Below the pieces are notes generated by a model. That model ran no database searches. It had not been told where the DNA came from and worked only from the letters and a program-made list of their open reading frames with translations. DNA of 37,111 bases from Sphingomonas sp. Lineage in GTDB: Bacteria; Pseudomonadota; Alphaproteobacteria; Sphingomonadales; Sphingomonadaceae. The position numbers and the translations under genes were made by a program. Shown in pieces: positions 1 to 6,864 of the stretch. The stretch is taken from assembly GCA_025981625.1 (NCBI GenBank), contig JAICXF010000015.1:1-37111 (forward strand). Direction: 5' to 3'. Each line of letters begins with the position of its first letter. Position 1 is the stretch's first letter.

Positions 1-414
1 GAAGCGACCCCGGAAGAGCTCGCCGAGCGACTCTCGATGCCGCTCGAAAAGGTCCGCAAGGTCCTCAAGATCGCCAAGGAGCCGATCAGCCTCGAAACCC
101 CGAGCGGCGACGAGGAAGACAGCCACCTCGGCGACTTCATCGAGGACAAGAACGCGGTCATTCCGGTCGACGCCGCGATCCAGTCCAACCTCAAGGAAAC
201 GGTGACGCGCGTGCTGGCGTCGCTAACCCCCCGCGAAGAGCGCGTGCTGCGCATGCGCTTCGGGATCGGGATGAATACGGATCACACGCTGGAGGAAGTC
301 GGGCAGCAGTTCAGCGTGACCCGCGAACGCATCCGGCAGATTGAGGCGAAGGCGTTGCGGAAGCTCAAGCATCCGAGCCGGTCACGGAAGATGAGAAGCT
401 TCCTCGACCAATAG
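1..414 (+). CDS. rpoD: RNA polymerase sigma factor RpoD, C-terminal part (5' end outside window)
   Basis: This is the C-terminal 137 residues of the primary sigma factor, which directs RNA polymerase to housekeeping promoters. The frame is open from base 1, so the gene starts upstream of the window. The first part ([11 protein letters not shown], then [20 protein letters not shown]) is sigma region 3 and the 3-4 linker. The end is region 4: [16 protein letters not shown], then the helix-turn-helix TLEEVGQQF...[14 protein letters not shown] that reads the -35 box, ending KMRSFLDQ. This copy is the functional tail because it is continuous with region 3. Its last 47 codons recur at 3696-3839. 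Downstream genes point the other way, and the leftward kinase gene stops 22 bases after it. Confidence 0.97.
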   Translation, partial: EATPEELAERLSMPLEKVRKVLKIAKEPISLETPSGDEEDSHLGDFIEDKNAVIPVDAAIQSNLKETVTRVLASLTPREERVLRMRFGIGMNTDHTLEEVGQQFSVTRERIRQIEAKALRKLKHPSRSRKMRSFLDQ

Positions 415-436
415 AAGCCGCCCCTAACAGAGCGCG

Positions 437-2095
437 TCAAGGCCTCTTGACCGGAAGCCGCACAATCTTGTCGTCCTCCGCGAACAAGGTCGCGAGCGCC
501 GCCGCGATTTCTGACTGCCCAAATGGCTTTGCCAGCCTGGGCAAGTGCAGGACGTTATCGGTCGGTCCGGTATAGCCGGTGATCAGCAGCACGGGCATTC
601 CGGGATGCTTCTCGGCCACTTGCTTCGAAAACACCGCTCCGTCCATGCCGGGCATCATGTAGTCGGTGATCACCGCATCCACCTTGAGACCTCCCTGCAG
701 CTTGGCGAGCGCCTCGAGCCCACCGCCGGCTTCTTCCACGGAATGGCCAAGGTCCCTGATCATCTCGGCCGTCGCCGCTCGGACGATCTCCTCGTCGTCG
801 ACCAGCAGGACCGACAGTTCTCGTCCGATTGTCCGCATCGGCTGGACGTGCATCTCCTTCTCCGCCGCCGGAAGTTCTACGGCAACCGGAAGGTAGAGGT
901 CGACACGGGTGCCTTCGCCGAGCGCGCTCGAGAGGGCGAACCCGCCGCCGAGCTGGGCGGCAAGGCCGTGGACCATCGACAGGCCGAGCCCGGTGCCGCG
1001 GCCGAACTCCTTCGTCGAATAAAAAGGCTCGATCGCGCGGGCGAGCGTCTCCTGGTCCATGCCGCACCCGGCGTCGATTACCGACAGTCGCACATAGAGG
1101 CCCGGCGTCAGTCGCGGCTCTGAGCGGGGTCCCATCGCCACCTCCTCAACGAGAATGGTGAGCGGCCCGCCGCTGGGCATCGCGTCGCGGGCGTTGACCG
1201 CAAGGTTGAGGATCGCGAGCTCGAGCTGGTTCGGGTCGATCTGTGCCGGCTGCACTCCGGGTTCGCAGCGTACGCGCACATCGATGGTCGGGCCGACGGC
1301 GCTGGCGATCAAATCGCGCATGCCGCCGAGGAGGAGCCCGATGTCGACGGGCTGTGGGTTGAGCGACTGACGGCGGGCGAAACCGAGCAACCGCTGGAGC
1401 AGCGTCTTTGCCCGATCCGCCGCCTGAAGTGCGTTGGCGAGCAGCCGCTTCGATCGCGCGTCGCTGTCGCCATATTTGCGCTGCAGCAAGTCGAGCGCAC
1501 CGGTGATCGGAGTCAGCAGATTGTTGAAATCATGCGCCACCCCGCCAGTGAGCTGACCGAGTGTTTCCAGCTTCTGCGCCTCGTGCAGCTGGGCGAGCGC
1601 CGAGGCGTGCTCGGCGGTGCGCTCCTCCACCCGCCGCTCCAGGTCAGCCGCCAACTGATTGAGTTCGGTCAGGCGTGCCCGTGCCTCATACTGGCGGCGC
1701 CGGCCTCGGAGCGCCGATTGCGCCAGACTGACGAAGGTGGTCGGGTGGAACGGCCGTTCAAGGAAGGTCACGTTGCCAAGCAGCTCGAGGAAGCGGCTCG
1801 CCTCCGGGTTTCGCTCGAGTCCGCCGCCGCGCCGCGTCAGCATGATGAACGGCAGGTCCGACCATTCCGGCTGCTGCTCGAGCCAGTTCGACAGCGAATG
1901 AAGGTCGGCACCGCTGATCGCCTCTTCGGTGACCACGACGAAGCCGACCCCGGCCTCCAGCTGGGGGACGAGTTGCAGCACGTCGGCCACGATATCACCC
2001 CGCATTCCGGCTTCGGCCAGCATGCCCTGGGCGACCGCGGCATCGCGGCCTTGGGGCGCCAGGATCAGGGCGCGTTCGGCGAGGTCTCGTGTCAC
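437..2095 (-). CDS. Hybrid sensor histidine kinase with N-terminal pseudo-receiver and C-terminal receiver
   Basis: A 552-residue soluble two-component kinase without membrane segments. Residues 8-125 look like a receiver fold, but the phosphoacceptor aspartate position reads VVVTEEA, so it is probably a pseudo-receiver used for sensing or docking. A coiled stretch (140-175) leads to the HisKA domain with H188 in GGVAHDFNNLL. The HATPase domain shows NLAVNARDAM (N box), DAGCGMD (G1) and GRGTGLGLSM (G2). The C-terminal receiver looks active: LLVDDEE, D478 in VITDYMMPGMDG, T in LLITGY and K523 in AKPF. It starts with GTG, and the first four bases overlap the kaiC-like stop codon (GTGA), so translation is coupled. 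The operon suggests that the kinase transmits the state of the KaiC-like ATPase; this is inference. No separate output regulator is seen. Confidence 0.93.
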   Translation of the reverse strand: MTRDLAERALILAPQGRDAAVAQGMLAEAGMRGDIVADVLQLVPQLEAGVGFVVVTEEAISGADLHSLSNWLEQQPEWSDLPFIMLTRRGGGLERNPEASRFLELLGNVTFLERPFHPTTFVSLAQSALRGRRRQYEARARLTELNQLAADLERRVEERTAEHASALAQLHEAQKLETLGQLTGGVAHDFNNLLTPITGALDLLQRKYGDSDARSKRLLANALQAADRAKTLLQRLLGFARRQSLNPQPVDIGLLLGGMRDLIASAVGPTIDVRVRCEPGVQPAQIDPNQLELAILNLAVNARDAMPSGGPLTILVEEVAMGPRSEPRLTPGLYVRLSVIDAGCGMDQETLARAIEPFYSTKEFGRGTGLGLSMVHGLAAQLGGGFALSSALGEGTRVDLYLPVAVELPAAEKEMHVQPMRTIGRELSVLLVDDEEIVRAATAEMIRDLGHSVEEAGGGLEALAKLQGGLKVDAVITDYMMPGMDGAVFSKQVAEKHPGMPVLLITGYTGPTDNVLHLPRLAKPFGQSEIAAALATLFAEDDKIVRLPVKRP

Positions 2096-3579
2096 TTGGC
2101 GGGCGACTCCAGCAGTTCCGGCGCCTGGTCGACGAGCTCGGGAACGCCGCGAAGGACACCCTGGAAGCCCATCAACGGCTCGCCCAGCTTAATCCCCTCG
2201 CGGCCGATGCGGTATTCGCGAATCGTATCCTCGTGCGCGCTGGTCCGCTTCTTGATCACCGAGATCGCCCGGCGCACCCGCCCGAAGGCTTCGAAATATC
2301 GCAGGAGGATCACCGTGTCGGCGAGATAGGTGACATCGACTGGAGCCCTCATGTCGCCAACGAGACCGTGCTGGGCGACCGTCAGGAAGGTCGAGGCGCC
2401 CTGCCGGTTCAGATATTGCAGCAGCTCGTGCATGTGGAGGATCAACGCCTCCTCTTCAGGCATCGCCGCCTGGTAGCCGTTCAGGCTGTCGATCACGACC
2501 GTCCGCGCCTGATGCTCCTCGACGCAGTGCCTGACCCGCGCCGACAGTTCGCCCGGAGTTAGCTCCGCGGCGTCGACCTGTTCGATCACCAGCCGGCCAT
2601 CGTCCGCCATGTCCTGCAGATCGACCCCGACCCCTTTTGCCCGCTCGAACAACAGGCCGAGCTCCTCGTCGAACACGAACATGGCCGCCCGCTCGCCCCG
2701 CTCGATCGCGCCGGCCACGAAGGTCAAAGCGAGCAGCGACTTGCCGGTGCCCGCCGGTCCGAGGATGAGAGTGCTCGAGCCTCGTTCGATGCCGCCGCCC
2801 AGCAGGGCGTTGAGCTCGGGCGACTTGGTCTTCAGTACCTCGCGCTTGTAGGTGCTGCGGTGCTCGGCCGACACCAGGCGAGGAAACAACTTTACGCCGC
2901 CCGTGGCGATGATGAAATCGTGATAGCCGCCGCGATAGCGCTGCCCGCGGTACTTGATGACGCGCAAGCGCCGCCGCTCGGGGCCATATTCCGGGGAAAG
3001 CTCCTCGAGTCGGATGACGCCGTGAGCGACGCTGTGCATGGTCCGGTCATTGGCCTCGCTCGAAAGGTCGTCGAGCATCAGCACCGTCGCTCCGCTGCGG
3101 GCAAAATAATGCTTCAGGGCGAGGATCTGCCGCCGGTAGCGCAGCGACGATTGGGCGAGCAGTCGTATCTCGGACAGGCTGTCGAGCACCACCCGGCTCG
3201 GCCTCACGCGCTCGAAGGCCTCGAAGATTCGGCGGGTGGTCTCGCCGAGCTCGAGGTCGGACGAATAGAGCAGGCTCTGCTGCTGGTCCTCGTCGAGCAG
3301 GCTTTCGGGCGGCACCAGCTCGAAGATTTCGACCCCCTTCAGGTCCCAGCCATGCGATCTCGCGCCAGCACGCAGCTCGTCCTCTGTTTCCGACAGCGTG
3401 ATGTAGAGCGATGCCTCGCCCGCTGCCGCACCCGTAATCAGGAACTGCGTCGCGATCGTGGTCTTGCCGGTCCCCGGGCTGCCCTCGAGCAGAAACAGGC
3501 GACCGCGGGCGAGGCCCCCGGCAGTAATCTCGTCGAGGCCTTCCACCCCGAAATTGGCTTTGGCAGTTTGATCCGACAC
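2092..3579 (-). CDS. KaiC-type double-domain RecA-superfamily ATPase
   Basis: A 495-residue protein with two tandem KaiC domains. Domain I has Walker A at about 33-40 (GSPGTGKT), a Walker B-like VVLDSL at 130-135 and SETEDE near 63-68. Domain II has GPAGTGKS at 274-281, VVIDSL at 361-366 and FDEE near 303-306. Length and domain order match KaiC proteins. In cyanobacteria KaiC is the clock ATPase and autokinase; in other bacteria such proteins usually act in stress responses or signalling. Aligned by eye on the DTxILL motif of domain II, the cyanobacterial serine-threonine phosphorylation pair corresponds to T417-Y418. No kaiA or kaiB is in the window. The start is GTG, with GGAG six bases upstream; a TTG at 3600 is possible but lacks a good ribosome site. 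It overlaps the downstream kinase gene by four bases. Confidence 0.9.
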   Translation of the reverse strand: MSDQTAKANFGVEGLDEITAGGLARGRLFLLEGSPGTGKTTIATQFLITGAAAGEASLYITLSETEDELRAGARSHGWDLKGVEIFELVPPESLLDEDQQQSLLYSSDLELGETTRRIFEAFERVRPSRVVLDSLSEIRLLAQSSLRYRRQILALKHYFARSGATVLMLDDLSSEANDRTMHSVAHGVIRLEELSPEYGPERRRLRVIKYRGQRYRGGYHDFIIATGGVKLFPRLVSAEHRSTYKREVLKTKSPELNALLGGGIERGSSTLILGPAGTGKSLLALTFVAGAIERGERAAMFVFDEELGLLFERAKGVGVDLQDMADDGRLVIEQVDAAELTPGELSARVRHCVEEHQARTVVIDSLNGYQAAMPEEEALILHMHELLQYLNRQGASTFLTVAQHGLVGDMRAPVDVTYLADTVILLRYFEAFGRVRRAISVIKKRTSAHEDTIREYRIGREGIKLGEPLMGFQGVLRGVPELVDQAPELLESPAK

Positions 3580-3695
3580 TCGCCGCTCCAGCAATGACAA
3601 GGCGGCAGTAACGCAAGAATCAGCCGTTGCGATCCAGGCTTTAGTGGGCGTGGCGCGTTGAGACGGAGCTCTCTCGCGCGCACCGGTGCCGGGGC

Positions 3696-3839
3696 ATGAA
3701 CACCGATCACACGCTGGAGGAAGTCGGGCAGCAGTTCAGCGTGACGCGCGAACGCATCCGGCAGATCGAGGCGAAGGCTTTGCGGAAGCTCAAACATCCG
3801 TCGCGGTCACGGAAGATGCGATCATTTCTCGATCAGTAA
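3696..3839 (+). pseudogene. Detached second copy of the rpoD 3' end (47 codons plus stop)
   Basis: The frame starting at ATG 3696 encodes 47 residues, [10 protein letters not shown] to RSFLDQ, identical to the end of RpoD at 271-414. At DNA level I count 17 differences in 144 bases, every one synonymous, including AGC/TCG and AGC/TCA serine swaps that need several changes each. A run of 41 identical bases (GATCACACGC to TTCAGCGTGAC), one mismatch, then 20 more identical bases forms the most conserved core. The similarity begins just before the ATG and may continue weakly past the stop (CCCTA in both copies). It has no upstream sigma regions, so it is a remnant, best read as a displaced or imported attachment-site copy. 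A short peptide from the internal ATG is possible but has no convincing ribosome site. Confidence 0.9.
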
Positions 3840-3856
3840 AGCTGCGCCCTACTGAC

Positions 3857-3904
3857 CGTTCGTCCTGAGCGAAGTCGGAACGAAGTCAGCGTAGCCGAAC
3901 GACG
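3857..3904. repeat. REP-like imperfect palindrome
   Basis: The segment begins CGTTCGTCCTGAGCGAAGTC and ends AGCCGAACGACG, so CGTTCG at the left pairs with CGAACG at 3896-3901. The phrase CCTGAGCGAAGTCG is typical of short palindromic intergenic repeats in sphingomonad genomes (from memory). Only one copy is present in the window, so it cannot be called a repeat from this sequence alone. Confidence 0.4.
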
Positions 3905-4104
3905 TTTCTAAGCAGCGTTGAAGACCGCGCGATAGCCTCACGGCGCGTAAAGCAAGCAGCCCTCCTGCGCAGTGCTGATGCGTCTGACATCACGTCGGAT
4001 TTACCTCGCGTGGGCCCTCATGGGCGACGGTGGCAGGTTACGTTTTCGTGCATTTTTCATCACGATTGCAACTGGCTACTGTCGCAATCCGTGGGTGCAG
4101 ACCA

Positions 4105-4153
4105 CGCTTATCAGAATCAGTTTGTTCTTCTAATGTTCGTTGCGTGATAAGCG
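4105..4153. promoter_or_regulatory. Perfect 9-bp inverted repeat beside the ribosome binding site, possible operator
   Basis: CGCTTATCA at 4105-4113 is the exact reverse complement of TGATAAGCG at 4145-4153, separated by 31 AT-rich bases. The right arm runs into the GGAGAG ribosome site (about 4153-4158) of the gene starting at GTG 4164. The position suits an operator bound by a dimeric regulator, or an mRNA hairpin. Both proteins of the rightward pair contain winged-helix-like stretches, so autoregulation is possible but not shown. Confidence 0.4.
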
Positions 4154-4163
4154 GAGAGTTAAC

Positions 4164-4775
4164 GTGGCCAAGCAGACTACGAAGAGCGGAACGTCACGCA
4201 TTCGTTTCATCATGCTCGATGCCGAGCTTCCTGATGGCGATCTGAGTCAGATCACGGCCGCAATTCAAAATGCGCTTAAGCCAACCACGACCGTTATCCA
4301 GCAGCGCTTGCCTGCGAACGGCACTGCAGCGCTCCTTGAGAACGAACGGAATGGCGAGATTGTTGACCATGAGGCTCTGGACGGAGACGAGGACACCGAC
4401 GAGGTTGTGTCCGCGCCTGCTAAGCCTCGCACGCAACGGGTCCGGAAGCCGACCACGCCCGATGTGCTCGACCTCGATCTAACCTCTGATCGGTCCCTGG
4501 AGAGCTTCGCAAACGAGCACTCGGCGAACAGCGAGCCCGAACGCAATTTGGTAATCGCGGCTTGGTTCAAGGAGCATCGCGATGTCCCGAACATCACGGC
4601 TGCGCACGTTTACACGGCTTATCGTGCCTTGGGCTGGTCCGTAGGGTTTGAGGACTTTTCGTGGCCGCTACGAACCCTCAAGCGGGACAAGTTCATGTCG
4701 AGTCCCAATCGGGGCGAGTACGCGATCAATCACCTCGGAATTGCTAAGGTGCTCAAGCTGAGCAGGGGTGAGTGA
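4164..4775 (+). CDS. Unrecognised accessory protein, possible winged-helix C-terminus
   Basis: A 203-residue protein of unknown function. The start is taken as GTG 4164 because GGAGAG lies five bases upstream; a TTG at 4140 in the same frame has no ribosome site. Residues 11-36 (RIRFIMLDAELPDGD, then QITAAIQNALKPT) form a compact alpha/beta-looking module. Residues 50-110 are acidic and proline/lysine-rich, probably a flexible linker. The C-terminal 90 residues (RNLVIAAWFKEH, ITAAHVYTAYRALGW, NRGEYAINHLGIAKV) have the helix spacing and wing of a winged-helix domain, which is a judgement by eye. The stop overlaps the next gene by eight bases, so the two are co-translated. Lacking any catalytic motif, it may be a DNA-binding or adaptor subunit of the pair. 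Confidence 0.75.
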   Translation: MAKQTTKSGTSRIRFIMLDAELPDGDLSQITAAIQNALKPTTTVIQQRLPANGTAALLENERNGEIVDHEALDGDEDTDEVVSAPAKPRTQRVRKPTTPDVLDLDLTSDRSLESFANEHSANSEPERNLVIAAWFKEHRDVPNITAAHVYTAYRALGWSVGFEDFSWPLRTLKRDKFMSSPNRGEYAINHLGIAKVLKLSRGE

Positions 4776-5520
4776 GCGAGGTTCACGATTTTGCGGGTGG
4801 GTGCCGGGGTTCTATCGCAAGACGGCGGTAGAGCAATTGCTGGCGCTTGCATGGTTAGCAGAGGCCAAGCAACAGCGTGCCTTTTTTGACGGCGGGTACA
4901 TGCGCCAGTGCTTTCGCGAAGCTGGTCTAGAGCCGCCTGACATGAGCGTGTACCTGCCCCGCCTCGCAACCAAGAAGCCGCCACAATTGATGAAGGAGAA
5001 GGGCGGCTATCGGCTTGCCGGCGCAACCCGTCGCGAGCTTGATAAGGGCTTCGGTGCCGATCCGACGGTCACGGCTGTCGCGAAAACGCTGGCAGACCTA
5101 CCCGCCAAGTTGCCGGACCTATCTGAGCGTGTGTTCCTCACCGAGACTTTGAATTGCTACCGGGTCAAAGCATATCGGGCGACGATTACGATGGCGTGGA
5201 ACCTCGCCTACGACCACGTCATGCGGTGGATCGTAGGAGACCCGACGCGACTGGCAGCATTCAACACCGGACTTGCAACGAAGTACCCGAAGAAGAAGCT
5301 CGTCATTGCGAAGGTTGAGGACTTTGACGACTTGAAGGAATCCGAGACGATTGAGGCTGCGCGTATTGGCCGTGTTCTCGACAAGAACACGACGCAGATT
5401 CTCAAGGACAAGCTCAACCGCCGCAACATGGCGGCACACCCCTCGCGCGTGACGTTCACGCAGCACCAGGCCGATGACACCATCACCGACCTCATAAACA
5501 ATGTCATTCTCGCACTATGA
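4768..5520 (+). CDS. Unrecognised accessory protein with HEPN-like C-terminal domain
   Basis: A 250-residue protein starting at GTG 4768, inside the end of the preceding gene. Residues 15-95 (AVEQLLALAWLAEA, GGYMRQCFREAGLEPPDMSV, YLPRLATKKPPQL, GGYRLAGATRREL) resemble a winged helix with a wing before a basic helix. Residues 128-250 are mainly helical and contain RNMAAHP: R219-N220-x3-H224, which fits the R-x4-H motif of HEPN domains, in the usual place near the end of the domain and followed by another helix. Many HEPN proteins are RNases of toxin-antitoxin or phage-defence systems, but others lack activity, so nuclease function is inference. The gene ends six bases inside the convergent gene from the other strand. 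Confidence 0.75.
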   Translation: MSERGSRFCGWVPGFYRKTAVEQLLALAWLAEAKQQRAFFDGGYMRQCFREAGLEPPDMSVYLPRLATKKPPQLMKEKGGYRLAGATRRELDKGFGADPTVTAVAKTLADLPAKLPDLSERVFLTETLNCYRVKAYRATITMAWNLAYDHVMRWIVGDPTRLAAFNTGLATKYPKKKLVIAKVEDFDDLKESETIEAARIGRVLDKNTTQILKDKLNRRNMAAHPSRVTFTQHQADDTITDLINNVILAL

Positions 5521-6015
5521 TCCTGTGGTTCGCCTGCCCCTCAGGGTTTCGCCTGCCGACCCGATCGCATCAGAGATTGGTCCCAGACGGGACGGCACCC
5601 CGTGGACTGCAGAGTTTCTTAGCTGGTGTATAGACTCCGGTGGAAGCTTGAGCACCAGATCAATGACTTTCACGAACGCTTGATCCCGATTCTTGACGCC
5701 ACGGATTTGCCGCCCTCGGGCTTCCAGAAAGTATTTCACATCTGCAATCGTCGGCAGGAAGGTCTTCGCTTCATACATCGCCGTAAGCTGCGTGGCTTCC
5801 TCCTTAATTCGATCTGGTAACTGATAGCGCGCTAAAATGTCTAGCGGCTTGGCCTTGCGTCGCGATTTGCGCTGCGACGCAGAGTTAGCTTCGACCGGGC
5901 CGTCGCTTCGGTCGTCGTCTCGTATTCGCTCCAGCTCTTTATGGACCTGCTCTCGACCCCAATGCACGACCAAAATCGCTAAGACATCTCGTAGCAGTTT
6001 CTTGCTGTTAGCCAT
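5515..6015 (-). CDS. Small partner protein of a ParA-like ATPase, function unknown
   Basis: A 166-residue protein three bases downstream of the ParA-like gene and on the same strand, so almost surely in one operon with it. It begins MANSKKLLRDVLAILVVHWG, which looks like an amphipathic helix, followed by a charged basic linker (30-57, ending RKSRRKAK). A C-terminal part carries FLPTIADVKYFLEARG (87-101) and QLRNSAVHGVPSRLGPISDA (131-150). RNSAVH (133-138) formally matches an R-x4-H HEPN motif, but VPSRLGPISDAI may instead be a family signature of its own. It has no helix-turn-helix or CTPase motif of ParB. It occupies the ParB position, so it may stimulate or localise the ATPase; that is inference. 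Its 3' end overlaps the convergent gene by six bases. Confidence 0.75.
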   Translation of the reverse strand: MANSKKLLRDVLAILVVHWGREQVHKELERIRDDDRSDGPVEANSASQRKSRRKAKPLDILARYQLPDRIKEEATQLTAMYEAKTFLPTIADVKYFLEARGRQIRGVKNRDQAFVKVIDLVLKLPPESIHQLRNSAVHGVPSRLGPISDAIGSAGETLRGRRTTGS

Positions 6016-6018
6016 CAG

Positions 6019-6864
6019 TCAGAGTTTCACGTGATTAAAGAATTCGTTAGCGAACAGATCGAAACGCCAAGCGTTTCCAGACCACGAATAATCGCCGCGC
6101 ATCAGCTTCGGGAATCCGCGAGAATGGGGTATCTCATTATCGAAAATATGCCACCCATTCTTGCTTGCTTCAGCCTGAATATCCTTCAAGGCTTTCCATT
6201 TTTCAGGACCTCCATTGTTGCCACCGTCGTAGAAGGCATTGTTGATGGCAATTCCGGTTACGGTGATTCGCTGCCCCTTGTTCGAAGAACGAAATTTTTT
6301 CAGCGATTCCTGCAGAAGTGGGAAGCCAATAGTAGCAAAGAATTCCGGTTTGACCGGTATGAGTACTTTCGAGCTGGCGTGGTAGGCGGCTTGTGTGAGG
6401 ATCGATTCAGTAGGGGCGCAATCGATTATAATTAGATCCTTGTCGTTGAAGTTTCCCGCCAAAAACTTTGCTAAGACAGCAGGGTCAGGCTTGGCGGAAT
6501 TGACTAAGTTGTCCGCAAAATCAAACCGTGAAGGAATCAGCTCAAGCTTACGGTTCCCAATCGAATCTACCATCTGCACACCAGTGGTTGGTCCAAGCGG
6601 GGTCGGATGCGTCTTAGTCGGACTCGGCGGCACGTAGCCCTTGAAAATTTCGACGATTGAAGGCTGCTGATTCTTCAAAAACGAGCCGTACGTGTAACGC
6701 ATGAATGCTTGGCTTAAGTTCGCCTGCGGATCTAAGTCGATTGCAAGGACATTCTTTTGGCGCCGATAAAACGCGTTCCTGGCGAGCAAGGCGCACATCG
6801 TCGATTTTCCGACGCCCCCTTTTAGATTAATCACGCAGATCACCAACGGGCCTTTGCGAGCCAT
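6019..6864 (-). CDS. ParA-like MinD-superfamily ATPase
   Basis: A 281-residue ATPase. The deviant Walker A motif KGGVGKST is at 15-22 with both lysines, followed by AIDLDPQANLSQAF (the second conserved aspartate motif) and LIIIDCAPTES (Walker B region). Chromosomal and plasmid ParA proteins of this kind move cargo such as DNA or protein clusters by ATP-dependent binding to DNA. The start is ATG 6864 with GGGGG about five bases upstream; a TTG at 6876 is also in frame. Codon use is AT-richer than in neighbouring core genes, supporting horizontal acquisition. No parB gene and no obvious cluster of parS-like repeats is near, so a role in chromosome partition is unlikely. Its only operon partner is the 166-residue protein. 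Confidence 0.88.
   Translation of the reverse strand: MARKGPLVICVINLKGGVGKSTMCALLARNAFYRRQKNVLAIDLDPQANLSQAFMRYTYGSFLKNQQPSIVEIFKGYVPPSPTKTHPTPLGPTTGVQMVDSIGNRKLELIPSRFDFADNLVNSAKPDPAVLAKFLAGNFNDKDLIIIDCAPTESILTQAAYHASSKVLIPVKPEFFATIGFPLLQESLKKFRSSNKGQRITVTGIAINNAFYDGGNNGGPEKWKALKDIQAEASKNGWHIFDNEIPHSRGFPKLMRGDYSWSGNAWRFDLFANEFFNHVKL

Larger units (their letters stand above)
3840..4163. other. Intergenic region at the left edge of the accessory block
   Basis: This 324-base stretch lies between the detached rpoD tail and the first accessory gene. It holds the repeat-like palindrome at 3857-3904 and the inverted repeat at 4105-4153. I see no convincing gene, tRNA or integrase remnant. From about 4030 the sequence becomes more AT-rich (TTTTCGTGCATTTTTCATC), which probably includes the promoter of the rightward pair, though no clear -35/-10 pair can be assigned. 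Confidence 0.5.

Noticed and set aside
3641..3868. Sixty-codon frame at 3686 over the rpoD tail copy
   Set aside because: It runs in a different frame from the conserved one; the synonymous pattern shows that the real frame starts at 3696.
6019..6864. Chromosomal ParA of the origin region
   Set aside because: No parB, gidA/gidB or dnaA-like neighbour; AT-richer codons and an unrelated partner point to an accessory ParA.
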